Below are positions 47,250 to 59,289 of a stretch of 64,000 nucleotides of DNA, one piece after another. Position 1 is the stretch's first letter, and each line of letters begins with the position of its first letter. This DNA is from Myotis daubentonii (lineage: Eukaryota > Chordata > Mammalia > Chiroptera > Vespertilionidae): contig NC_081851.1 in NCBI RefSeq assembly GCF_963259705.1, forward strand, positions 59,666,855-59,730,854, in the 5' to 3' direction. A program made the position numbers and the translations under genes. Under the pieces are notes generated by a model, which searched no databases, had not been told where the DNA came from, and worked only from the letters and a program-made list of their open reading frames with translations.

Positions 47250-47400
47250 TCAAAATCCTAAGTCTTGGCTCCAAGTTCCAATTCCATCACAAAGCAAATA
47301 GTTAGCAAGTCACTAATCTTCTCCAGACCTCTGTTTTCCTCTGAGGAAGTTGTATTTCATAACCCTGGAAAGCCTTCTTGCTATAAAGTTCATGGTCGAA
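47250..47400 (-). repeat. MIR-type SINE remnant
   Basis: 'cttggctccaagttccaatt', 'cagacctctgttttcctctg' and the following sequence match reverse MIR. Confidence 0.6.
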
Positions 47401-48208
47401 AGTTGCCTGAGACAATGAAGTAACAGACTTGTAAGGAGGTTTTCATTGTACATGTTGGCTTTTCATTCACTAACTGATACATCTGTGATTTGTTTCTACA
47501 CCCACTCTTTGTTCTTGATATTGCTTATCATTTTACATAAGTTGTCCTAGTCATTGTCATCTGATGCAGAAATAAGGAGGCATAATCAAAAAAGAAATAA
47601 AAATGCACTTTAAGAGATTGTCTTGAACTTGGGCCCTTTTCTGATCTCCTACACAATGAATATAAAATATGTTGACCTCCAATGATGCTTTACTTTCAGG
47701 CATAGAGAGAATAATACCTATTATTAATAGGTCTATCATTTGTTGAGCTACTACATTGTAAGCAGACATGCCAGAATTTGAATGTATGTCCACCTGACAC
47801 TAAAATCTATGCTCTGTCCACGATATGTTGTGACTTGGATACTCATCACACAAATTGGCAGCTTTTATTATCATGAATGCTAACAAAAAGCATGTCTATG
47901 AAAAATCATAAAGTTGTCTATCAACTGATATATAACTTTTCAACTTTATACAAAATTCATAAATCTAAACAGAATACAAAATTCACAAATCTAATAACAG
48001 ACTTGCAGTCATACTCCCAGCAGTATGATGTTTCACTTCAGTTTTAGATTCAGTTCTTCATTTGTAATTGAATGATAATAATATAGACTTCACTGGTTTG
48101 GGGGAGGAGGGGCCAAATGGAATAATTGATGATAGAGCATAAAAACAGGATACATGACAAAGAGGTCCCCTTTATTCCCCCCATTTTTTACCTCTATATT
48201 TTCCTTTT

Positions 48209-48254
<46 letters not shown>

Positions 48255-48879
48255 CTGAGATCACCAAGGCGAAGCAGCTCTGCCAATGTCTGACACAAAT
48301 TACATTCATGAATGAATGACATGAATTTTTCTGAACACCAGCCAAAGAGAAGATAAAACTAAGTAATCTCAAGGTCCTACTTGGCTTTACATATTATATT
48401 TATGATTTATTTAACCTCAAAAGCAATTTCTTATGCTTGTGTTTCCTCTTTGAAAAGGAAAGCTTATTTTAAAACGTTTTTCCAAAGAACTATTGGATTG
48501 AGGACAAAAATGTCCAGGTCTCTAAAATAAATTACAAGCTAAATGGATGAGTCACCAAAAGGCAGTGGGATAGCTAGACATGTCAGATCCTTTTGTTATT
48601 AGAATTTGGGCCAAGTGACTCAAATATTTTATTGTAGTGATTTTAAAGGCCTGCAGAGGGGAGAAGGAACTCACATTTTGATAGATCGGGTCTGACCTTA
48701 AGTTTCTCAAAGCTGTAAAAAGAGGAAAACTATCAAGTGTTTTAAAAAAAAAAAGTTGAGAGAAGGAGAATGAAAAATGAGAAAACCCCATACAGAGACA
48801 GAACAGAGCTACTGTTTGGTTGTCCATTGACAACAATAATATGGGAAAGATCGTTGTGTTTTGATGGAGGGAGAACTGG
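47401..48879. other. Unassigned DNA with a tandem duplication and a CA tract
   Basis: Two 26-bp units (tacaaaattcayaaatct...) lie at 47949-48000. A CA microsatellite lies at 48210-48253. No gene is seen. Confidence 0.5.
48210..48253 (+). repeat. (AC)n microsatellite
   Basis: About 22 uninterrupted AC units. Confidence 0.98.
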
Positions 48880-49025
48880 AGCCTAGTCTTGGTTCTCCAA
48901 CTCTCAGTTTTGTGCTCTTAGTAAATTTATTTTCATTTTCTGGATCTAAGCTTCCTCAACCATAAAATAAGAGCTGGAATTGAATGATCAACAAAGATTC
49001 CTCACAACTGTTAAATTTTATGCAC
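48880..49025 (-). repeat. MIR-type SINE remnant
   Basis: 'agcctagtcttggttctcca', 'ctaagcttcctcaaccataa' and 'aaataagagctggaattgaa' match reverse MIR. Confidence 0.65.
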
Positions 49026-49115
49026 AGGAGAAGCACAGATAATCTTATAAAATCTTAACCCTATATTATGTTGGTTTGTCTTTGAGCCTTACAACTTTGA
49101 AAGAGAAATTCTATA

Positions 49116-49234
49116 CAGGGTGCAGCAAAAGTAGGTTTACATTTGTGAGTATGTGAAACACAAGATTTATTCTTGTACTATTATTTATTAATTATTGCAT
49201 TATTTTCTGTACAAACAACTCTTGCCCTGCCCTG
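49116..49234. mobile_element. Mariner-type MITE of about 119 bp
   Basis: The left end CAGGGTGCAGCAAAAGTAGG is mirrored by a decayed right end CTTGCCCTGCCCTG. TA dinucleotides flank both ends (49114-49115 and 49235-49236), as Tc1/mariner insertion duplicates TA. It has no coding capacity. Confidence 0.75.
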
Positions 49235-49236
49235 TA

Positions 49237-50339
49237 GTTTAACATCGGGGTTATTATTTTCACATTCTTATACTTGGTGAAATATAAATTTGGTAGGAAG
49301 TATACTGAATGGCAGGCTTTTCAAGTCCAGATGTGAGAAAAAAATCCCTTACCAATTCCTTATTGTTTCTTATTTGTAGATATTCTCGCCCTGTATCTAG
49401 TTTAATGCATATGTTACACTATAATATGATTAGTACTTTTGCCCATATGTTCCAACCAGATGTTAGTCATCATAAAGTTTTACTGTGCTTTGTAATTTTT
49501 GCTTCTTTTCTATGATGTTATTAATAATTTTTGCTCAATGTCTTTATCAAACTGACATTAGATGTCTCCCATTTTGATTTTATTCTTAGACATCCCTAGT
49601 TATCTGAACAGGTAGTTGTGAATCCATGACTCCTTCCCATGCTCAACAAATCATCTGAAAATATTATCATTTTATATTCACCTTTGCACCTTCAGCGTTC
49701 ACACAGAAATTTTTATTTACTGAAGAATAATTAAGTACCAAAAAGATACTCATCTTTGTTTCCTCAACACTATTGGAATGCTAGGTATCTAGCAGATTCT
49801 AATCAGTCTGGAATAAGCTAATATATTTGTGTTTATAAAAAGAAGCATAGTTTATACATTCCAAATATGAGTGACAGATTTAGGAAAAACAATCAGGAAT
49901 ATGAAAGGAATAAATGAAGATTCTAAAAGTTCACAATAAAATTATTCTGTAGTTATTACATTCTGAAATACTAAAGTCTTTGTTCAGAATCTGTATCTAT
50001 AGTCAAAGGTTAACACAATAACAAGAAACCTCCAGCTTTCCAATGAGCCATATGTTTTAAAGTCAAACACATCGCATCAGCCCTTATAAATATGTGATTG
50101 CACATTCTAAGTGATGGATGATGTTGAAATAATGCATATTTTCCTTGCATATAAGTAAAATGTCCATACAATTTTGGCAGTTTCTTGGTGGAAGAAAAGC
50201 TTATACAAATTTAATGTTATCAAAGTTTTCATGAATATGCCTTGATAGGCAAAAAGAAAAACAATTTTCTGTTTGTTTTTAGCACACAGATAATGGCACA
50301 ATGTAAAATGTTAGAAATGTCCCTCTTCCCTTAGCCCTT
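49237..50339. other. AT-rich unassigned DNA
   Basis: No gene or named repeat is recognised. Confidence 0.4.
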
Positions 50340-50960
50340 AGCAACCACTTTCTATTTCTTTCTACTTTTTTCTCTTTTTTTATCTCCCCTTTTCCCATCT
50401 TTGGTGACCACCATTCTACTCTGTGTTACAGTGAATTCAGTGGGGTTTATTTCTCCCAGTTTGATTAAGAAATAATTAACATACATCACGGTATAAGTTT
50501 AAGTTATACAGCATAATGGTTTGACTTACATATATTGTGAAGTGATTACCACAATAGATTCAGCTAACATCCATCATTTCATAAATATGCAATAAAAACG
50601 AAAGAAAAAGGAAAACAATTGTTTCTCCTTGTGATGAGAGCTCTTAGGATTTCCTTTCTTAACAACTTTCCTATATGTCATACAGCCATGTTAGCTATGG
50701 TCACCATGTACTTTACATCCTGGTAGTTACTTATCATATAACTGGAAGTTTAATCTTTTAACTACCTTCCTCTAGTTCCTCCTTCCCCTACCCTTTGTCA
50801 CTGGTAACCACAAGTCTGATCTCTTCTTTGAGTTTGTTTTTTTTAATTTGGAATTTTTTTTTGAGATTCCACATATAAGTGAGATTATACAATTTTTTTC
50901 TGTGTCTGGCTTATTTCACTTAGCATAACATCCTTCAGTTTCATCCATGTTACTGCAAAT
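50340..50960 (-). mobile_element. Old L1 (L1MA-like) 3'UTR
   Basis: Antisense L1 3' sequence is present: 'gattaagaaataattaacat', 'cagccatgttagctatggtc', 'gagattccacatataagtga' and 'ttcacttagcataacatcct'. Confidence 0.75.
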
Positions 50961-50965
50961 TAGGT

Positions 50966-51108
50966 CTGGAAACAGATAATGGTGATGGTTGCACAAGAAT
51001 ATGAATATCCTTGATACCACTGAACTGTACACTTGAAATGGTTAAGATAGTAAGTTTCATGTCATGTGTATTTTACCACAATAAATAATAAATAGATTTT
51101 TAAAAAAG
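50966..51108 (+). mobile_element. Old L1M 3' end
   Basis: 'ataatggtgatggttgcaca', 'ccactgaactgtacacttga' and 'ttttaccacaataaataata' are the plus-strand terminus of an L1M family. It sits directly beside the opposite-strand L1. Confidence 0.75.
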
Positions 51109-51919
51109 AAGTGTATTATCAGGTGAAGGTGATTGAGTTTCCTCGCTTCACATTGGGCTACACAATCTGAAAACTGGCTTTTTAATAAGGTGCTACTGTC
51201 CTGGCTCCTTGGAGATTTAGAGAAGTGTTTTATTGGCTTCAGTTTTGGGATTGTTCCTATGGGAGAATTCTGCCAACACATCCTCTGATTCTTTCCCTGT
51301 TCAAAGACTAACCCCACTGAAGGTTGCCAGGAAGCCATTTAATGGCTCTTGTTGGAGCTGAGGCCTGAGAGTTAAGTTCCGCCTCTGTCTCAAGAGAGAG
51401 GACTGGGTCTGTCTGTTCTCGGCCCTCAAGCTGTCTTCTGTCCTCTGCCTTTCACTAGGCAGTGTCCTAACCCCAAAGTGAAACTGAATCTTCACCCCAC
51501 TTCCCCTTCCAGAACTGTGCTGCAGTCCTCTTACCAGCAGACTAGAAAGGCTGTTCTGGCATCTTAAAGGAGTCATGCTGAATGTCAGAAAAGTCAGGAG
51601 AGATTCCAGGTTGGTGAAAAGGCGCAGAACCATGACCTTGGGAAGAAAAGTTCCTCCTACTCTCCTCTGTCTGCTACATATTAGGAGGGCATTTCCCAAT
51701 CTGCCCCTGGCCACCTACATATCATGTTGACCGTAGTACAAACACACACATATATATATTTTGCCACAGAGTAAAGCAAAATGGGAATGAGGAGATTAAT
51801 GGTTTAGCGCAAAAAGTAGTATATATATTCTACTTAACAAGGCTCATGTAGTACTATTTAAGTCCAGCAAAATTTGAGGAAAATGATATCCTTGTTTTAC
51901 AGATGGGAAAACTGAGCAC
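51109..51919. other. Unassigned DNA; carries the first copy of a 39-bp direct repeat
   Basis: 51290-51720 is GC-moderate with a 137-codon minus-strand frame (51301-51714) that lacks a known domain. The direct-repeat copy is at 51777-51815. Confidence 0.4.
51777..51815 (+). repeat. 39-bp direct repeat, copy 1
   Basis: It is identical to 52493-52531 except at one base (A or G at the tenth position). It includes gattaatggtttagcgcaaa, which is not a simple repeat. Confidence 0.9.
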
Positions 51920-52130
51920 ACAGACCTGATTTCTAATTCTGTTTCTATTGTAAAGTACTAGCAATGTGTTCCTTAAACGGGTTTGTTTCGTTCTCTAAGC
52001 TCCATGTCCTTTCTGTAAAACAGGATTCTAACAACCCAGGAGGTTGATGCAACAGTTCCATGAGATATTTGCAAAGCACTTAATGTTATGCCTGCCACAG
52101 AGTAAGTGCCCAGTCAATGCCACTTATTAT
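51920..52130 (-). repeat. MIR-type SINE remnant
   Basis: 'atgtcctttctgtaaaacag', 'gcaaagcacttaatgttatg' and 'cctgccacagagtaagtgcc' match reverse MIR. Confidence 0.65.
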
Positions 52131-55100
52131 CATTGGGGTATTACTGTTTCTATAATTATGACTATCTTGTGGGACTCTAGCAGTCTTATCCTTCCAAACC
52201 CAACCTTCTTTCTCTGTCACAGAACCATAGTCTCACACAGCATTGCAACTACCTCCTGGCAGATGGACGGCTCAGTCCTAGAGCCCTGTGAATCCTCTCT
52301 CCACCTTCTCTGAAATGTTACAGTGAGTGGTTCCTCTATGAAGATATCAAGAATCCAAAGACATGAGCACAGTCCTGAAAAGTCTCAGTCAGGTGAAGAA
52401 ATCAAACTCCTGTAGATAATACCAAGTGACAGAAGGCAAGAACGCCTGTGAACTAACCTTTAAAAGTGAAGACGAGATGGGTGGGAGGAAAACAAAATGG
52501 GGATGAGGAGATTAATGGTTTAGCGCAAAAATGTTTGGTTTTCTTTTTCTTTTCCACCCCCCATCCCCCCACCCCCCAATCTTTGGTCACTTAACAAAAA
52601 AGCAAACAAGCCACACAGTTGGTTTTGTTCAAAAGCACATTGTCATGTGAGACTTCCCTTTTGACAGTTAAAAGGGAACATGCTCATTCCTTCCATGTGC
52701 TGAACGGGCTCTCACAGAAAAACAGCAACCCCCAAAACTTAAGAACTGTGTTTCAACAGAATTCGCCTGCATATTCATATCCTATGAAATGAGATGGCAA
52801 GAGTCAATCCTAAGAGCATTTTAGTGGACTCTGATCTCTTAAGTTCTATCTCATGACAATTCCTTGGCATTTAGTCTTTCACTAGCATTTTCTGGGAATT
52901 TGGGGGGAGGGGAGAGGAGGGTTATGGATAAAAGAGACTTCACTTTCTTTCAGTCTATTTCTATCCACAGAAGGTGTCCCTCTTGTGGTAACAGCAAAGG
53001 CTGGCCTGGCATTTCATCTAATCTTGTGGTATTTGACACATGTACAAAGAACTTTGGTTTTCTGTCTATTCATTCTTTAATAGCTATTGCTTCTAAAAGG
53101 TTAAACTTTTATTCAAACACTCATTCCAATCTGAAAGTTAATGCTAAACTCAAAGCCATATATGCAGTCAGCTGGCTTTAAACTTTTTAACCTCACTTGT
53201 TATTATTTTGAAATCCTCCTTCCCTGGGACTGGTTGTATTGCTTTTCCATGAAATAGTATCAGAGATTAAGATGGTGTTATCTGTCCATTAACAACTTAC
53301 TTACTGGAGCATGAAAAAGTACTTAAGCACAGTGTCTGTTTCAATGCCATGACTGGCCATTTAGCTTTCTTGGTTATGCAACCCAGCTCTGCCTTTTCAT
53401 CAGCGATGGGAAAACCAGTCTGAGTCAGCAGGCACCACCATGGGCTTCTTTTACTCCTGTTCCTCTCTCCTTGGAGGCAGAGTAAACACTTAAGTAGTGA
53501 GAGTTGGCAGTTTTGCTTATTTTTAAGGAAGTATCTCAACTGAACTTCTGGTTCTCTGTTTTGAGCAAAGAGTAGGAATTAACATTTTTTTCCTCTTCTC
53601 TACTATGTCCATTTATCCAGCTATCTTCTCCAAAACTTCAGGAATAGTAAAGATTTATGTTGTGCTTTATTTAAGAAAATGAAAGATGATTAAGGGCTCT
53701 GAGTCAATTGTTTTATAAAGGAAATTCAAACCAGACTCTTTCTTATTGGAGAGTTTTAAAAATAGAGAAATGTGAAATATTTCTCTCATTCAGCTATCTT
53801 CTATAACTAATTTATAGGGGGAATATATGCTATAGATTTAAAGTGTTGAAAATTGTCAGTTATTAAAGAGAAAATGTGAGTAGTGGTAAATCAGTATTTA
53901 ACAGTATGGGTTTCCACAACTACATGTTTCATTTCTCATGCCACCTCCTCAAGGAAGCCTGTGTTTCTCACTACTGGCAACTTCACAGCCTGGCGTATTT
54001 CATACATACAGTATATGCTATTGATTGATCAATTGAAAAAAATCAATATTTCAAAAATAGTGGGTTATGTGTACCACCTTCTTCTCAAAAATGATTTGTT
54101 CAATTCCATTGAAGTTTATATTACATACAATAGATTAGGATGATTTAATAGAAGACCTCATGAATATAGTGTTCTTATGCATATTTTCCCATTTTCTACA
54201 TACTCTTTCTAACTTTTACTCATTGGTACTTTATCTGTGTTTTGTAAAAAATGTACAAATTTTAGAAATCAAACATAGGCTGGCCCATATATAAAACACA
54301 TTATGAAGTATAAGAATTATTTTTTATAAACAAGGATATATCTTATTATCTATGGCAAAATTATGTTCAGAATACATACCCTTATTAAGCATCCAGATCT
54401 GAATATGCTGAAATAAATTCTGCCATATGTGATATTCAGGCTGAATTGGAAGACATCAGTACTCTCTCTCACAGTCTATATTATTTCCCTTGTTTCATAG
54501 CATATTTTCTTGGCAGACATTCTTTGAATATATTTGCTGATAGTTGTTTAAAAATTTGTAGCATAAACAATTCTATTGTTTCATATCACCAGCCTGTTAA
54601 GGTGGAGTCAATGGAGCAGACATTTAGAGCAATTCAGAGTAATGGTTGATTGGTTCATTATCATTGACATTTGTGAAAGGAAATGAATTAATAAAATATA
54701 ACTGTGCCTCCACCAATTATTGGGGTATTCATTTTTTTTTCCTGTGGCACCGGGCAAAGTCTAACTAATGAAAATTGTGCTTTTATCCTGCCCTGTGATG
54801 TCAGCAGAAACTGCCAGTGAGTTAATATTGAATCCTGGGATCCTTATGAAGCTCATATAATACAAAACTTGTTCATAGCATTAAATTGATCATTGGGGAA
54901 CACTGTACTCATGTTAGACACCACATTTTAAAAGAGTTAATAAAATAGAAATGACCAGTAAGGCAAGACATCTGTGAAGAACTTCCATGACAAAAGGCAA
55001 AGGAGACATGAATGTTTAAATTTCTTTGAGAAGGCATAAGAGCCTCCTTCCAATACAGAAAAGTCCACCATATGAAAGTTGAGGGTTTTGTTGGAGTGGG

Positions 55101-55391
55101 ATGGAAGAGTTCAGAACATAAGAACTTTGCAATAATTTGAGAGATGCAGCACCAGGTTGGGCTTCCTTGGAAAGAAGCGAGTTTCTTTACGTTGATTAAA
55201 AGTGTTCAAAGAGTGTCAGACAACTAATTTTCAGATGAGTTACTGAAAGATTGTTTTATTACAAAAGAGTTAAGGGCACTTCCAACTCAAATGTTTAGAT
55301 TTATCTGATTATCTGGAATGTAGCAAGTAATCAAAGGAATGTAAAATTCCAAAGATAAATTCAGACACATAGCCAGTGAAACAAATACTTA
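52131..55391. other. Unassigned DNA; carries the second copy of the 39-bp repeat
   Basis: Copy 2 is at 52493-52531. A C-rich stretch (ccccccatccccccaccccc-like) follows at about 52555-52580. The rest is AT-rich with short frames only, and no gene is recognised. Confidence 0.4.
52493..52531 (+). repeat. 39-bp direct repeat, copy 2
   Basis: Partner of 51777-51815, 716 bases apart, with one mismatch. Confidence 0.9.
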
Positions 55392-55484
55392 TCCTATCTA
55401 ATAAAGAGGTAATATGCAAATTGACCATCATTCCAACACACAAGATGGTCACCCACATGTGGTCAAAGTTGGCCACCACAAGAT

Positions 55485-55660
55485 GGCCGGCAGGGAAGGG
55501 CAGTTGTTGGGGACCAATCTGGCAGGGGAGGGCAGTTAGGGGCAATCGGGCCAGCAGGGGAGGGCAGTTGGGGGCGACCAAGCTGGCAAGGGAGCAGTTA
55601 AGTATCGATCAGGCTGTCAGGGGAGCAGTTAGGGGGTGATCAGGCTGGCAGGCAGAAGTG
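55485..55660 (+). repeat. Minisatellite inside the Helitron
   Basis: About five units of 31-36 bp each contain gcaggggagggcagttgggg-like sequence followed by a variable 'gatcaggct' type end. The units differ from one another by several bases. Confidence 0.8.
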
Positions 55661-55724
55661 GTTGGGAGCCAGCAGACCTGGATTGTGAGAGGGATCCCAG
55701 ATTGGAGAGTGTGCATGCTGGGCT

Positions 55725-55729
<5 letters not shown>

Positions 55730-55771
<42 letters not shown>

Positions 55772-55776
55772 ACACA
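55730..55776 (+). repeat. (CA)n microsatellite inside the Helitron
   Basis: About 22 CA units with one TA interruption, just before the 3' hairpin. Confidence 0.97.
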
Positions 55777-55999
55777 ACCCATGTGCATGAATTTCATGCA
55801 CCGGGCCTCTAGTTTAATGAATAAAGGAGAATTCACCCTTAAGGGGCCTGGAGTATGAAATTCACAATTTCAGATGAGGAATACTGGCTGTTGGCCAAGA
55901 AAAATGGCTCCAAATCAAAGGATGGTTATTGTATAATTTGTACAGTTACGAGAAGAAAAAAGTAAGTTTTCAGTTATTATTTTTCAAGTTCACTCATTC

Positions 56000-56335
56000 A
56001 TGTAGTCACTTCTTGAGCACCTCATGTGGCACAGGTAATGTTTTAGGTGTACCTACTTTGCACAAGGTACTATAGTTGATTCTGGGAACACCAGAGTGAA
56101 CATTCTCTGCCCTCCATGAGCTTACACCACAGTACAGAACTAGTTATTAAATAGGATTTACACTCATTACAATTTTCACTTCAGTTATACTAAGTGCATT
56201 TCTAGAAATACAGGATATAAAGCAAGGGACCTGAGCTGGTCTGGGTGATCAGGAAACATTTTCTTAAAGAAATGATATTGAGCTGAGTTATGAGAAAATA
56301 GCCACTAAATTTTAAAGAACTTGTAAAATGAAGAT
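56000..56335 (-). repeat. L2 LINE 3' part
   Basis: 'cttgagcacctcatgtggca', 'tgattctgggaacaccagag', 'cctccatgagcttacaccac' and 'attgagctgagttatgagaa' follow the antisense L2 order. Confidence 0.7.
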
Positions 56336-58354
56336 AGCAGTTCTATACAAACAAAGTGAAAATGCATAAATATAGACAACAGAAAAGAATGTAATACCTT
56401 GTAAACACATATTAAATATGTATATATTGCCTACAAGAGTCATATGTTATTTATACTATGTCATCATCATGTAGTAAAGAAATTATCAAGCAAAGCACTT
56501 ATAGTAAGAATACTTGTCCAGCAGGTAAAGAATTACACTGAGCAAATTTGGAAATGAACATTAGTGAAAAATTCTGAAATATTCATTCTACCTATAAAAC
56601 TATGAAGTTTATGAAATAACCCAAAATGCAATTGATGAGGAGAAATACGTAAAATGTTTGACTGCTAATTATTAACATTAAAATGTCAAGTATTGGATAT
56701 TGGACCAAGGCATATTTAGAGTCTATGTCATTTTCCACTGTATTGATTACTTAACAGGACTTCATAAGTAATTATTGGGCAGTTGATTCTTTCTCTAATA
56801 TTTGAATTAATTTATTCATTTAGGAGAAACAGATTTTTCTCTTTCTGAGAGAGAGTGCTCTGATAGTTTATTTAATATTAATCCTTCCCAAATAATTGTT
56901 TTACAGTGTGGCTGATTTTTCATAACTAGTATTGGCTCTCCAAGCATGAATGGCTTGATTTTGCACCTGTGATCAAACATCTTCTCCTACCTTCTATACT
57001 GCTTCCTCTTTTCCTATTATGTCATTTGCTTCCCACCCTCCACCAACTTCCTCCATGTCCCAGATGTTTGCATTTGCTTTACAACCACTAACTACGTCAT
57101 TTGTATAAGAGCAATTTATTTATCAATTCATCTGTTCAGCAAATACTGAATGCCCGATATGCTCAGATCATATACAAGATCATCTACATAGTATTTTTTG
57201 AGCATTGCCAGAAAGGTTCTCTATATAAAATGCCTTCTCCCTTTTGCTAGAAATTCTAGCATTGGTGGAATTATTTTTTATCGAGATTATTTTCCTGGGC
57301 ATCTCTTTTATGTGATAATTATTCTAGAGAGAGAGCAACAGTTTTAGCCACTAACAGTGTAGTTATGAGTATTCAATTTTAAAAAAAAAAGAACTGTTCA
57401 TTATATGTGTTCCTTTGATGGGAGAAATCAGAGCAAAAAGACAACAGTGATTCCTGAAATAAATAGGGGCGATGACTAAAATGAGACAAATATATCGCTT
57501 GCCTCATCATTTGCTTACTATTCCCTCATATTTAAAAGTAACTGTATTTTGAACTAGTGGGAGTTAAAGGGAATGGTCATCAAAGCAACATTGTTTTTCC
57601 TCCCACTGTTCCTTTCAACCTCAATACAAACCTGGACAGTAAGTGATAAAAGGTAATTGGTAGCAGAAACTCTGCGATCATTTTAAGATATTAAGCCCAA
57701 TTCAGAAAGCAGAATGCCTAGTCCCATATAATGAGCAGTTTCATTTGATATAACCTTGAGCCTTTTTCCCTGGACTTGCAGAGGGTGGCTGCAGGGTGAT
57801 GACTTGCAGAGTGAGGGCTGGAGGGGGGATGGTGGCAAGAAGGGAGTCTGTTCTCTCCTTGCCTGCCTGCTTCCACTCCCCCTCCCCTTGGATTTTTGCT
57901 AATCCAATTAAAGCTGAGTTGGGGGGGGGGGGGGGGCGCGGGGAGAAGGAGTGGAAATAGGAAAGTGCCAGAAAGTTCTCACTCATTGTTTAGTATGATC
58001 ACTTTTCATAGGCGAACAGGTGGCTAACTTATTCTCATTGGAACTGTCTTGGGTTCTTAAGAGATCCCAGCGGTGAATACATTAAATGGTCATTCCCAAG
58101 GTGCAAGTGACAGCGCATTTTTCTCTGACTCCACCTCCCATCTTCAGCATCTCTCTGCTGAGGTCCCATCATATGCCAGGTGGCCCCAATGGATAGAATC
58201 TAAAATGACTACACACCAGCTCTCTTGTGTTCATGGCCCACATCGAATCCTTTGAATACTGCCTCTGGTTGTTCACTTAAGTCCCAAATGCAGGCCTCAG
58301 CCTCCTCTCTCTCTGCCCTGCTAACTCAAGTGACAACATTCTCAAGAAAGGTTT
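56336..58354. other. Unassigned DNA with a G16 run
   Basis: A trace of L2 or MIR lies near 57120-57180. A run of 16 G occupies 57921-57936. The DNA around 57760-57960 is GC-richer, with a short frame of no known family. Confidence 0.4.
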
Positions 58355-58411
58355 TTATCAGTTAGGATTAATGTCAGCTTCAAATGACAAAACCCAAAAT
58401 AAATATTTCTT

Positions 58412-58470
<59 letters not shown>

Positions 58471-58810
58471 AGATGAGGGGCCCAGGGTTGACGGGGTGGC
58501 TTTATGATCAGTAGGACCCTTTCTCTCTATCTTGATGCTATGTCAGCCTCAGTGTACTGCGTTGCTTGGATCATGAAGGCTGCTCAGATTCCAGTCATCA
58601 GCCTGCATTCGGGCCAGCGAAAGGAGAAGGGGGAAGAGAAAGGGAGAAAGGGGGCCTGGCAGCTGTCTTTTAAAAAGGTTTTCTGGAAGTTGTCATGCAA
58701 CACTTCTGTTTCCATCTCGTCAGACAGAACTTAGTCATGTGGCCACACTTCCCTGCTTATTTCAAGCAGTTAAATCTGAGGGATCTGTTACTAACGGAAT
58801 ATTATGCTAG
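58355..58810 (+). repeat. Old interspersed repeat of uncertain family, split by a CT microsatellite
   Basis: The layout ('aaggctgctcagattccagt', 'gcattcgggccagcgaaagg', 'cagaacttagtcatgtggcc', 'cacacttccctgcttatttc') resembles a common old mammalian interspersed repeat whose name I cannot fix. It has no coding capacity. Confidence 0.5.
58419..58468 (+). repeat. (CT)n microsatellite
   Basis: 25 uninterrupted CT units. Confidence 0.98.
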
Positions 58811-59289
58811 ATGATTAGCAGTCTGCAATGTTTTTCATTGGTTTTATTTTTGTTTAATGCACCTATTCTCTTGTGGTTAGGACTAGGCTTTCTCTCCTTT
58901 CTGAAAGTTCATATTTTTCCTCATGCTGATCATAATTTCATGGCTATTTCACCCATCCTCCCCATCTATACACACCCTTGGTTTATTAGATTATAAGCTT
59001 CCAGGGGGAAGAGATGTATTGTCTTTTACTTTTAATCACCCAGAGTCTTGAGTGATGGATTTTGTATTTTCAATTTAGATTTTAAAATATAAAAATATCT
59101 AACTAAATAGAGTCACTTAATAGTAGCTAATAATGTAAAAATGTTCAACTAATCATTGTATCTTTTTATTTATTGTCATCCGCACTTTATCTCATTCAGC
59201 AAGAGTGTAACTGTGGCTCCTGTGATAGAAATAAGGAGAAGCATGGTCTCTCTATGATTTTCTGAAAGCAGGAAGTATCTATAAGAGAC
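58811..59289. other. Unassigned DNA, no gene seen
   Basis: Nothing is recognised except an L2-like trace near 58980-59050. Confidence 0.4.

Larger units (their letters stand above)
55392..55812 (+). mobile_element. HeliBat-type non-autonomous Helitron
   Basis: The left end TCCTATCTAATAAAGAG starts after an A. The right end CTAG (55809-55812) is followed by a T. This is the A^T insertion of Helitrons, which make no target duplication. Seven bases before CTAG is a perfect 8-bp stem with a 3-base loop (GTGCATGA-att-TCATGCAC, 55783-55801), the rolling-circle end signal. The interior has about five G-rich 31-36-bp units and a CA tract. It contains no Rep/helicase coding, so movement would depend on another copy. 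HeliBat elements are known from vesper bats. Confidence 0.95.

Noticed and set aside
51301..51714. 137-codon minus-strand frame as a gene
   Set aside because: No domain, splice context or codon pattern supports it.
55485..55660. CRISPR-like array
   Set aside because: The units are contiguous, diverged and without unique spacers, and the genome is mammalian; it is a minisatellite in a Helitron.
55609..55836. Cys/Val-rich minus-strand frame
   Set aside because: It comes from the (CA)n tract and minisatellite of the Helitron.
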